The position numbers and the translations under genes are program-made. Of a stretch of DNA of 13,852 nt, positions 6,252 to 12,581 are shown piece by piece; within the stretch, counting starts at the first letter, position 1; each line of letters starts with the position of its first letter. The stretch is from Patescibacteria group bacterium (lineage in GTDB: Bacteria; Patescibacteriota; Minisyncoccia; Phycocordibacterales; UBA1006): the NCBI GenBank assembly GCA_020428585.1, contig JAGQMP010000010.1, positions 1 through 13,852 on the forward strand. Reading direction: 5' to 3'. Below the pieces are notes generated by a model. The model worked only from the letters and a program-made list of their open reading frames with translations, had not been told where the DNA came from and did not search any database.

Positions 6252-6280
6252 AAAAGTCTCTCAAATGAGAGGCTTTTTTT
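6252..6280 (+). terminator. Terminator before the glutamate dehydrogenase gene
   Basis: An 11-bp stem with one G-U pair (6252-6262 with 6267-6277) has the loop AAAT and a T tract to 6280. It ends the small ORF transcript just before the next promoter. Confidence 0.85.
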
Positions 6281-6295
6281 ATTAGCCTTCGGGTA

Positions 6296-6301
6296 TATAA
6301 T
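6296..6301 (+). promoter_or_regulatory. -10 box of the glutamate dehydrogenase operon
   Basis: A consensus TATAAT lies 9 nt before the ATG at 6311 and 15 nt after the upstream terminator. No -35 box is evident. A near-leaderless mRNA is predicted. Confidence 0.6.
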
Positions 6302-6310
6302 GAACCTGTT

Positions 6311-7564
6311 ATGACACATACATCAGAAAGCACCTATAAAAATATTCAGGGTGCCATTACCAAGGCGGGGCAGGATTTAGGCTTTTCGGCAGCTACCATT
6401 GCCGATATGACCGAACCTTATAATATTATCAACCAGACGGTATCAGTCGATGGGGTTGGGAATGTCGATATGTATCGGGTTCAATTCAATAACGCCCTCG
6501 GACCGTACAAAGGAGGAATCCGGTTTCACCCAGCCGTTGACCTCGACGAGGTAAAGACCCTCGCAATTACCATGATGTTGAAATGTTCGCTCGTTGGAAT
6601 TCCTATGGGTGGTGCCAAAGGTGGCGCTACCATTGATCCACGTGATCTTTCAAGTACACAGATCGAGGCCGTTGCCCGTGCGTGGGCTAGGACCATGGCA
6701 CCGTACATCGGTGTCGATAAAGACATTCCTGCACCTGACGTTAATACGAACGGACAGACGATGTCGTATATGCTAGATGAATTCGAGAAGACCGTTGGTC
6801 GGTCAGAACCTGGGGTCATCACCGGTAAACCTATTGCGTTAGGTGGATCGCAGGGTCGCGAACAGGCCACCAGCCAGGGTGGGGTATACGTCCTTGAACA
6901 CCTTCTCGCCCATCTACCTGATCGCGCAGGTGACAAACGTGTGATCGTTCAGGGGTTTGGAAACGTTGGATCTTTTGCTGCGCTTATTTTGGCTGACCGA
7001 GGATTCACCATTGTTGGGGTCTCTGATTCGAAAGGTGCTATTTATGATCCACGTGGTCTTGATGTTATAGCTATCGCCAATGAAAAGAATAGCAACCGAA
7101 CCAGTCTTCACGACATGTTTGCGTCAGACGATAAGGTTCAAAAGGTTACAAACGAAGAACTCTTGGTCCTTGATTGTGATATCTTGATCCCGGCAGCCCT
7201 TGAAGGTCAGATCACCAAAGAAAACGCGGGTGATATTAAGGCAGGTCTGATCCTTGAACTGGCGAATAATCCAACTGATAGTGATGCCGATGCTATTCTG
7301 AAGGAACGAGATATCATCGTGGTTCCAGATTTTCTCGCGAACGCTGGTGGGGTGACGGTGAGTTACCTCGAATGGGTACAAAATCGTCAACAGTACTATT
7401 GGACGGCTGAAGAGGTCGACCAAAAACTGAAACCAATTATGACCACAGCTAGCGAAGCCGTGTATCAAACATCAGTCGATTCATCGCTCACCTTGCGCGA
7501 GGCAGGTTTCAGATTGGCCGTACGGCGAATCGGCGAAGCGGTTGCCTTGCGTGGTCGGGTATAA
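6311..7564 (+). CDS. gdhA: Glutamate dehydrogenase
   Basis: This enzyme interconverts glutamate with 2-oxoglutarate and ammonia using NAD(P). The 417-residue length is typical of the hexameric class found in archaea and many bacteria. Residues 64-105 hold the substrate-binding and catalytic signature GPYKGGIRFHP (K67), MLKC (K91) and GIPMGGAKGG (K103). PAPDVNT at 140-146 carries the catalytic aspartate, and VQGFGNVG (213-220) is the dinucleotide-binding loop. Leucine and phenylalanine dehydrogenases are shorter, so glutamate is the likely substrate; coenzyme preference is not decided. It is first in a tight operon: the next ORF starts two bases after its stop and PBP2 follows. Glutamate supply may feed cell-wall precursor synthesis, an inference from position only. 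No terminator follows. Confidence 0.95.
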   Translation: MTHTSESTYKNIQGAITKAGQDLGFSAATIADMTEPYNIINQTVSVDGVGNVDMYRVQFNNALGPYKGGIRFHPAVDLDEVKTLAITMMLKCSLVGIPMGGAKGGATIDPRDLSSTQIEAVARAWARTMAPYIGVDKDIPAPDVNTNGQTMSYMLDEFEKTVGRSEPGVITGKPIALGGSQGREQATSQGGVYVLEHLLAHLPDRAGDKRVIVQGFGNVGSFAALILADRGFTIVGVSDSKGAIYDPRGLDVIAIANEKNSNRTSLHDMFASDDKVQKVTNEELLVLDCDILIPAALEGQITKENAGDIKAGLILELANNPTDSDADAILKERDIIVVPDFLANAGGVTVSYLEWVQNRQQYYWTAEEVDQKLKPIMTTASEAVYQTSVDSSLTLREAGFRLAVRRIGEAVALRGRV

Positions 7565-7565
7565 C

Positions 7566-7832
7566 ATGAAGCGTATTTTCCTCATTGCTATACTCTTCTT
7601 TGCTTTTCTATGGCTCGCCCCATGGTTTGTTCTTGCGTTGGCTACAATGTTTGCCTTTGCTACTCCGGGTCGATACTACGAAATACTCGTTGTTAGTTTT
7701 CTCCTTGATGTGGTCTACCAACCTTTGATCATTATTACGTCATGGTTGTCGGTCCCGCCATACACCTTGCTCGGGGTTGTTCTTTTTGTGATGGTGACTT
7801 TGGTAAAGAAACGAATGAATTGGTATGCCTAG
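7566..7832 (+). CDS. Small three-helix membrane protein, possibly MreD-like
   Basis: The 88-residue product is almost entirely hydrophobic, with probable membrane helices at about 4-32, 40-58 and 63-80 and a short basic tail (KKRMNW). Its ATG is two bases after the glutamate dehydrogenase stop, and its end overlaps the PBP2 start by 8 nt (ATGCCTAG), so translation of the three genes is probably coupled. Sitting directly before mrdA is the usual place of MreD, and the segment YYEILVVSFLLDVVY is faintly like MreD. However, MreD is about twice as long and no mreB or mreC is present. I therefore treat it as an unknown envelope protein. I chose ATG 7566 over 7542 because the latter lies within the previous gene and the later start begins the hydrophobic helix. 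Confidence 0.7.
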   Translation: MKRIFLIAILFFAFLWLAPWFVLALATMFAFATPGRYYEILVVSFLLDVVYQPLIIITSWLSVPPYTLLGVVLFVMVTLVKKRMNWYA

Positions 7833-9537
7833 ACCTTGGTTTAAACGTCGGTATCGAGATTACGAGATCGAACCTGACCAAATTTTCCTCGATGATGCGA
7901 ATCTCTCTAACCTCGATCGACAACAGTTCGAGGGGGTGATTGAATCACCAATTGCTCACCGTAGTCTCTTCGCCCTGGGCGGGTTCTTTGTCTTGGTGTT
8001 TCTGTTGTTTGTTGGGCGCCTTGTTGTTTTACAGATCGCTGAGGGACAAAATTTCTTTGCACAGTCAGAAAATAATCGTCTACGCCAGGTGCCCTTGTTT
8101 GCTGAGCGTGGAATTATCTATGATCGAAATAATGTTGAAATTGCTTGGAACACCAGCCCTGATGAAGGAGACGACGCGACCTTTTCATATCGCGCGTACA
8201 CACCGCTTTCTGGTCACGGACACCTCCTTGGATATGTCAGCTACCCCCAAAAAGATAGTTCGGGGAATTTTTGGCGTTATGCCATCGAAGGACAAGCAGG
8301 TCTCGAGAAAAAATATAATGATCTGTTGGCCGGAATTAATGGTGCTGAATTGATCGAGACTGATGCGGGATTAAACGCAATATCAACCAACACCATTGCG
8401 ACCGCCATTTCGGGCGAGAATCTGATCACCACCGTCGATAGTCGCATTCAACATAATCTGTACGAAGCCATTCGCTTGCAGGCCGAGGCTGGCGGGTTCC
8501 AAGGCGGGGCCGGCAGTATCATGAATATCAGAACCGGTGAATTAATCGCCTTTACCAGTTATCCTGAATTTGATCCCTACACCATCGCCGAAGGTGACGA
8601 TGTCGAAGCTATCAGAGGATTCTTTAACGATTCCAGAAAGCCATTCTTAAATCGTGTGCTATCTGGTGTGTATTCACCTGGTTCGACGGTCAAGCCGTTC
8701 CTCGGGATTGGCGCTTTAAACGAAGGCTTGATCACCGACCAGACGACGATCCTCAGCACTGGACGGATCGAGGTACCGAATCCATACAACCCATCAGCTC
8801 CGTCTGTTTTCGTTGATTGGCGATCAGGAGGTCATGGTGTCACCGATATTTATCATGCGATTGCTGATTCAGTAAATACGTTCTTTTATGCGATTGGTGG
8901 GGGGTATCGCGGGCAAGAGGGATTGGGTATTTCAAGAATCGAAGAATACGCACGTGCCTTTGGTATCGCCGAACCGACTGGCATTGATTTTGGGGACGAA
9001 GCCCTTGGCACCATTCCGAATCCTGATTGGAAAGAAAAAACTTTTGCTGATGGTACGTGGCGACTTGGGGACACCTACAACACCTCGATCGGGCAGTTTG
9101 GCTTCCAAGTGACACCGATCCAGATGACCCGTGCGGTGGCTGCGATTGCAAATGATGGCATTTTGGTTACCCCCATGTTGATCCGTCAGGAACCTGAAAA
9201 GACTCCCGTACCAATTGATATTCCAGCTGAAGATTACGCAATCATTAGGCGCGCGATGCGTGAGACGGTAACTACTGGAACATCCGGAATCGTGAATGTA
9301 CCGGAGGTTGCGATGGCAGCAAAAACCGGTACCGCCCAGGTCGGCGTTGATAATGAATTCTACAATTCATGGATCGTTGGATTCTTCCCATATGACAACC
9401 CGCGCTACAGTTTCAGTATCGTCATGGAACGCGCGCCTGAATGGAGCGACGGGTCGGCAGGACGCGCGATGCGTGAATTTATCACCAGAGTCACCGAAGA
9501 TTATCCAGAGTTTTGGCAGGATCCTACCCTTGATTAA
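7825..9537 (+). CDS. mrdA: Penicillin-binding protein 2 (peptidoglycan DD-transpeptidase)
   Basis: PBP2 cross-links peptidoglycan during cell elongation together with RodA. The 570-residue protein has a cytoplasmic N-terminus of about 45 residues and one membrane anchor (about 48-71). The pedestal follows, with AERGIIYDRN (93-102) and EGQAGLEKKYNDLLAG (155-170), and then the transpeptidase domain. The active-site motifs are complete: S287-T-V-K290 (the SxxK nucleophile), S349-V-N351 and K500-T-G502. It is shorter than E. coli PBP2 (633). The missing part falls between RGIIYDRN and the HGHLLGYV segment, where only about 30 residues remain, so the head subdomain of the pedestal appears absent. 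It is the last gene of the gdhA operon, with its start overlapping the previous stop. FtsI (PBP3) is a less likely alternative; the QAGLE-YN-LL pattern favours PBP2. Confidence 0.9.
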   Translation: MPRPWFKRRYRDYEIEPDQIFLDDANLSNLDRQQFEGVIESPIAHRSLFALGGFFVLVFLLFVGRLVVLQIAEGQNFFAQSENNRLRQVPLFAERGIIYDRNNVEIAWNTSPDEGDDATFSYRAYTPLSGHGHLLGYVSYPQKDSSGNFWRYAIEGQAGLEKKYNDLLAGINGAELIETDAGLNAISTNTIATAISGENLITTVDSRIQHNLYEAIRLQAEAGGFQGGAGSIMNIRTGELIAFTSYPEFDPYTIAEGDDVEAIRGFFNDSRKPFLNRVLSGVYSPGSTVKPFLGIGALNEGLITDQTTILSTGRIEVPNPYNPSAPSVFVDWRSGGHGVTDIYHAIADSVNTFFYAIGGGYRGQEGLGISRIEEYARAFGIAEPTGIDFGDEALGTIPNPDWKEKTFADGTWRLGDTYNTSIGQFGFQVTPIQMTRAVAAIANDGILVTPMLIRQEPEKTPVPIDIPAEDYAIIRRAMRETVTTGTSGIVNVPEVAMAAKTGTAQVGVDNEFYNSWIVGFFPYDNPRYSFSIVMERAPEWSDGSAGRAMREFITRVTEDYPEFWQDPTLD

Positions 9538-9542
9538 AAGAC

Positions 9543-9571
9543 AAAGCACCCAGATATGAAGGGTGTTTTTT
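9543..9571 (+). terminator. Terminator after mrdA
   Basis: A 9-bp stem with one G-U pair (9543-9551 with 9561-9569, core GCACCC / GGGTGT) has a 9-base loop and ends in a T run. Confidence 0.85.
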
Positions 9572-9597
9572 GTAATGAAGAACCTTCTCGTTCGTTA

Positions 9598-9603
9598 TAT
9601 ACT
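9598..9603 (+). promoter_or_regulatory. Probable -10 box of the peptidoglycan-binding protein gene
   Basis: TATACT lies 57 nt before the ATG at 9661. Transcription from near 9610 would give a leader of about 50 nt that begins with a 14-bp palindrome. A second, weaker candidate is TTGCTG (9621-9626) with TAACGA (9644-9649), which would again give a nearly leaderless mRNA. I cannot choose firmly between them. Confidence 0.45.
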
Positions 9604-9611
9604 GTGTAGAG

Positions 9612-9625
9612 AGCAATATATTGCT
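9612..9625. promoter_or_regulatory. 14-bp perfect palindrome, candidate operator
   Basis: AGCAATATATTGCT is its own reverse complement and begins just past the expected transcription start of the TATACT promoter. It is well placed for a dimeric repressor or as a short hairpin at the mRNA 5' end. No T-tract follows it. Confidence 0.4.
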
Positions 9626-9660
9626 GTCTTTGCTTTGTTCGTGTAACGATTACCTATTCT

Positions 9661-10392
9661 ATGAAATTAAAATTTTTAGCTGTTCCTGCAGCCCTCCTCG
9701 CCCTTACCGCGACGGGGGTATCAGCAGAAACTGATTTTGATACCAATATTGAACATCTGATCCAGGAGGTAGATGCTATTAACGCCGATGATTCATTCGA
9801 TACCGATGTTCATATAGGTTCAACCTTAACTTATCAAGAAACCCTTCGCCGTGGAGCAAAAAATGAACGAGTTCTTGAACTTCAAAAGAAGCTCAAAGAA
9901 CTAGGGTTTTACGATCGTGCGCTCGACGCTGACTTTGGTTCAGGGACCTTTGCCGCCGTTCTTGCCTTTCAGCGAGCGCGTGGTTTGACCGCTGACGGCA
10001 TCGCGGGCCCAAAGACTTTTGCAGAAATTATCTCATCTGGTGAAGGATACACCTTGCCACCAATCATCCTTGATGACAGCTGTACAGACGAATACGAACC
10101 GGTTTGTGGTTACCTTATCACTTCGACCTGTACTGATAGTGCTGGAGCCGTTGATTCTGATTGTGAACGAGTAAAACAATCAACAACCTACTCAAACAAG
10201 TGTGAACTAAGGTCAGCCGGAGCCACCTACCAACATGATGGCGCCTGCGAGTCGACAAAACCAGTAGAAGATGATGCTCGGCATGATTACATCAAGAAGA
10301 TGATTGAGCGACTCGAGAATTATATCAAACACCTTGAACAACTCATTGACCGAATTGAAAACAAGATCAAAGAACTTGAATCAGAACTGTAA
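9661..10392 (+). CDS. Secreted peptidoglycan-binding protein with Kazal-like domain and coiled-coil tail
   Basis: The 243-residue product begins with a Sec signal peptide, probably cut after V-S-A22. Residues about 62-124 form a PG_binding_1 domain (LRRGAKNERVLELQKKL, DADFGSGTFAAVLAFQRARG, ADGIAGPKTF) that should hold it to the cell wall. Residues 141-196 are Kazal-like: six cysteines (141, 149, 157, 168, 181, 196) with EYEPVCG, TTYSNKCEL and a final HDGAC. Kazal domains are protease inhibitors or binding modules; the spacing here is not classical. Residues about 204-243 are a charged amphipathic helix with heptad character (MIERLENYIKHLEQLIDRIE), likely an oligomerising coiled coil. The combination suggests a wall-attached surface protein. 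It forms a single-gene unit between two terminators. Confidence 0.85.
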   Translation: MKLKFLAVPAALLALTATGVSAETDFDTNIEHLIQEVDAINADDSFDTDVHIGSTLTYQETLRRGAKNERVLELQKKLKELGFYDRALDADFGSGTFAAVLAFQRARGLTADGIAGPKTFAEIISSGEGYTLPPIILDDSCTDEYEPVCGYLITSTCTDSAGAVDSDCERVKQSTTYSNKCELRSAGATYQHDGACESTKPVEDDARHDYIKKMIERLENYIKHLEQLIDRIENKIKELESEL

Positions 10393-10434
10393 AAACCCGT
10401 TATGATAATCCATGGTTATCCTGGGTTTTTATTT
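10391..10434 (+). terminator. Terminator after the peptidoglycan-binding protein gene
   Basis: The outer stem AAAAACCC (10391-10398) pairs with GGGTTTTT (10423-10430). An inner hairpin GATAA / TTATC sits at 10404-10420, and a T-rich tail follows. The stem starts inside the TAA stop codon. Confidence 0.85.
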
Positions 10435-10447
10435 TAAGCTGATAACC

Positions 10448-10475
10448 TTGCGTAAAATGATCATGAACCTATACT
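10448..10475 (+). promoter_or_regulatory. Promoter of greA
   Basis: TTGCGT (10448-10453) and TATACT (10470-10475) are 16 nt apart. The ATG at 10483 follows the -10 box by 7 nt, so the mRNA should be leaderless. Confidence 0.65.
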
Positions 10476-10482
10476 TGGCTAC

Positions 10483-10944
10483 ATGGAACGAGAGTTTATT
10501 ACGAAAGCAAAAAAGGATGAACTTGAGGCTGAACTCGAGGAATTGAAAACTACGAAACGTGCTGAAATTTTGGAACGTCTGGCGTTTGCCAAATCTTTGG
10601 GAGATTTGTCAGAAAACGCGGAATATCATACGTCCAAAGAAGCTCAGGGCAAGAACGAAGCCCGTATTAGTCAAATCGAAGCTATTTTGAAAAATGCCGA
10701 GCTGGTCGAGGCAAACGATGATGGATCAATTAGTCTCGGATCAACCGTCGTCGTGGTGAAAGACGAAAGCAAAGAAACGATCACCTATCAAATCGTTGGT
10801 AATGAAGAAGCAGATTTTTCAGCTGGAAAGATTAGTTTTGAATCCCCGTTAGGCAGCTCCTTGATGGATAAAACCGTTGGCGATCAGGTGATCGTCGAAA
10901 CCCCAAAAGGATCGACACGTTATACGGTCAAGGAGGTGAGATAA
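10483..10944 (+). CDS. greA: Transcription elongation factor GreA
   Basis: GreA enters the secondary channel of RNA polymerase and stimulates cleavage of backtracked RNA. The 153-residue protein has the N-terminal antiparallel coiled coil (residues 1-75) with the acidic tip GDLSENAEYHTSKEAQ (about 40-55), where the D and E residues support the catalytic magnesium. The C-terminal FKBP-like domain includes VVVKDESKETITYQIVG and ISFESPLGSSLMDKTVGDQVIVETP. Length and motifs are normal. It forms its own unit with a promoter giving a leaderless transcript and a terminator that overlaps the stop codon. GreB is excluded by the tip and length. Confidence 0.96.
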   Translation: MEREFITKAKKDELEAELEELKTTKRAEILERLAFAKSLGDLSENAEYHTSKEAQGKNEARISQIEAILKNAELVEANDDGSISLGSTVVVVKDESKETITYQIVGNEEADFSAGKISFESPLGSSLMDKTVGDQVIVETPKGSTRYTVKEVR

Positions 10945-10966
10945 AAAAGCGATGAATCGCTTTTTT
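10943..10966 (+). terminator. Terminator after greA
   Basis: An 11-bp perfect stem (10943-10953 with 10956-10966, AAAAAAGCGAT / ATCGCTTTTTT) ends in T6. It starts inside the greA TAA. Confidence 0.92.
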
Positions 10967-10996
10967 ATTTGGTCCTTTTGAGGATTACAGGTACAT

Positions 10997-11044
10997 CCGC
11001 ACCCTTGGGAAAAAACAAATGTTTGTTTTTTCCCAAGGGTGCGG
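10997..11044. repeat. Perfect inverted repeat with 23-nt arms on the lysS promoter
   Basis: Arms 10997-11019 and 11022-11044 are exact reverse complements with a 2-base centre (TG). Each arm has a GC-rich outer half (CCGCACCCTTGGG) and an A-tract inner half. No T tract follows, and greA already has its own terminator, so it is not a conventional terminator. The right arm contains TTGTTT (11023-11028), correctly spaced to be the lysS -35 box, and the repeat ends one base before the -10 box. It may be an operator, a cruciform or a mobile palindromic repeat. Confidence 0.9.
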
Positions 11045-11051
11045 GTAAACT
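11023..11051 (+). promoter_or_regulatory. Promoter of lysS, embedded in the inverted repeat
   Basis: TTGTTT (11023-11028) and TAAACT (11046-11051) are 17 nt apart. The ATG at 11058 follows after 6 nt, so no leader is available for a T-box or riboswitch. The -35 box and all but the last spacer base lie within the right arm of the inverted repeat. Confidence 0.5.
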
Positions 11052-11057
11052 AATCCC

Positions 11058-12524
11058 ATGGCATCACTACAAGAATTAAGGCAGGTACGCCTCGAAAAAA
11101 TTGAACAACTGCGCCAGGCAGGTATGGACCCGTACCCAGCAGATGTTACGGTTGATCAGACCCTTGCCGAGGTGGTAGGTGGTTTTGCCGAGGGCAAAAC
11201 CACCTCGATCGTTGGTCGCATCATGGCAATTCGCGGAGCCGGCGCGATTTCTTTTGTGGTGATTGATGACGGTACCGGCAGCTTCCAGGTCGTGCTTAAA
11301 AAGGATGACCTTGATGAAGCGGCGCGTACACTCTTTACCGACACCGTTGATGTTGGTGATTTTGTTTGGTTTTCTGGCGAACTCTTTACGACGCAGCGAG
11401 GTGAACAGAGCCTCCTCGTTCACGAGTGGAAAATGACAGGAAAGGCACTCTTGCCGCTACCGGATAAACACGCTGGTCTTCAGGATCAGGATGAAATTTA
11501 TCGCAAACGCTACCTGGATACCTTGACGAATGAAGATTCACGTCAGGTCTTCAAAACACGTTCAAATATCATTTCAGCGATCCGCAGGTTTTTTAATGAT
11601 CGCGATTTTATGGAAGTCGAAACACCTATCCTGCAAAACCAGGCAGGGGGTGCTATGGCGCAAACCTTTAATACTCATCACAACGACATGGATATGGATA
11701 TGGTGTTGCGAATTTCATTGGAACTAGAACATAAAATGATCATGGCCGGTGGCTATCCACGTATCTACGAAATTGGTAAAAATTTTCGAAACGAGGGTTC
11801 TGATCCAACCCATATCCAAGAATTCACCATGATAGAGTGGTACGCAGCCTACCAAACCCTGGAACAAAACATGGTGTGGACTGAAGAATTGATCAAACAA
11901 CTCGCAAAAGATGTTATTGGAAAGACGACCTTTACCACCTGGGATAAAGATGGAAAAGAGGTCGAGGTGAACCTCGAAGGCGATTGGCCACGGCTTCGTT
12001 TTCCTGATCTTCTTGAAGATAACGCTGGCCTTAATATCGATGCACCGCTCGAAGAGCTGCAATCAAAAGCGCGCGAATGGGGAATGGATGAGAAAGAAAT
12101 TGCCAATACCGGTCGCGCGAACCTGCTTGATTTTATTTACAAGAAATCATCTCGAAATAACATTATTGGTCCAGCCTTTGTGGTTGACTATCCAGGAGAT
12201 CTTAAACCGCTCGCCCAACAAAATACTGACGGCACCGCACGGGTAGCTCAATTAATCATCGCTGGTGCTGAAATTACCAATCAATACGCTGAATTAGTGA
12301 ATCCGATCAAGCAACGAGAACTCCTCGAATCACAGGCTGCTGCCAAGGCTGGGGGTGATGCCGAAGCGATGGATATCGATGAACGGTTCCTGACTGCCAT
12401 GGAACACGGCATGCCACCAATGACGGGATTCGGAATGGGAATTGACCGTCTGGTTGCATTCTTGACCGAACAGGACAACCTACGTGATGTAATTTTCTTC
12501 CCAATCCTCAGATCAAAAGATTAA
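11058..12524 (+). CDS. lysS: Lysyl-tRNA synthetase, class II
   Basis: LysS charges tRNA-Lys with lysine in the cytoplasm. The 488-residue length is normal. The N-terminal OB-fold anticodon-binding domain spans about residues 45-130 (IVGRIMAIRGAGAISFVVID). The class II core follows: motif 1 around RRFFNDRDFMEVETPIL (176-192), motif 2 YEIGKNFRNEGSDPTHIQEF (237-256, ATP-binding R244) and motif 3 GFGMGIDRLVAFL (457-469). The lysine-specific segments QAGGAMAQTFNTHHN (195-209) and EITNQYAELVNP (405-416) are present, which separates it from AspRS and AsnRS. It is a single-gene unit. Its promoter lies on a large inverted repeat and its stop codon merges into a terminator. Confidence 0.96.
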   Translation: MASLQELRQVRLEKIEQLRQAGMDPYPADVTVDQTLAEVVGGFAEGKTTSIVGRIMAIRGAGAISFVVIDDGTGSFQVVLKKDDLDEAARTLFTDTVDVGDFVWFSGELFTTQRGEQSLLVHEWKMTGKALLPLPDKHAGLQDQDEIYRKRYLDTLTNEDSRQVFKTRSNIISAIRRFFNDRDFMEVETPILQNQAGGAMAQTFNTHHNDMDMDMVLRISLELEHKMIMAGGYPRIYEIGKNFRNEGSDPTHIQEFTMIEWYAAYQTLEQNMVWTEELIKQLAKDVIGKTTFTTWDKDGKEVEVNLEGDWPRLRFPDLLEDNAGLNIDAPLEELQSKAREWGMDEKEIANTGRANLLDFIYKKSSRNNIIGPAFVVDYPGDLKPLAQQNTDGTARVAQLIIAGAEITNQYAELVNPIKQRELLESQAAAKAGGDAEAMDIDERFLTAMEHGMPPMTGFGMGIDRLVAFLTEQDNLRDVIFFPILRSKD

Positions 12525-12550
12525 ACACTTAAAAAGTGTTTTTTGTTTTT
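12523..12550 (+). terminator. Terminator after lysS
   Basis: An 8-bp perfect stem (12523-12530 with 12534-12541, AAACACTT / AAGTGTTT) has loop AAA and a T-rich tail. It starts inside the lysS stop codon. Confidence 0.88.
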
Positions 12551-12564
12551 CCTCAAGCCTCGTG

Positions 12565-12570
12565 TACACT
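12565..12570 (+). promoter_or_regulatory. -10 box of murJ
   Basis: TACACT lies 11 nt before the ATG at 12582, giving a leader of only a few bases. No clear -35 box is seen. Confidence 0.45.
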
Positions 12571-12581
12571 GTAGCTAATTC

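Noticed and set aside
6526..6936. 136-codon minus-strand ORF inside gdhA
   Set aside because: It lies entirely antisense to conserved glutamate dehydrogenase motifs; a composition artefact.
10929..10938. AAGGAGGTGA, a perfect Shine-Dalgarno-like sequence
   Set aside because: It lies inside the last codons of greA (VKEVR), and the only nearby downstream ATG falls within the terminator and opens ten codons.
10967..11057. T-box or lysine riboswitch before lysS
   Set aside because: The predicted promoter leaves no leader, and the hairpin lacks T-box or L-box features and a following terminator or antiterminator.
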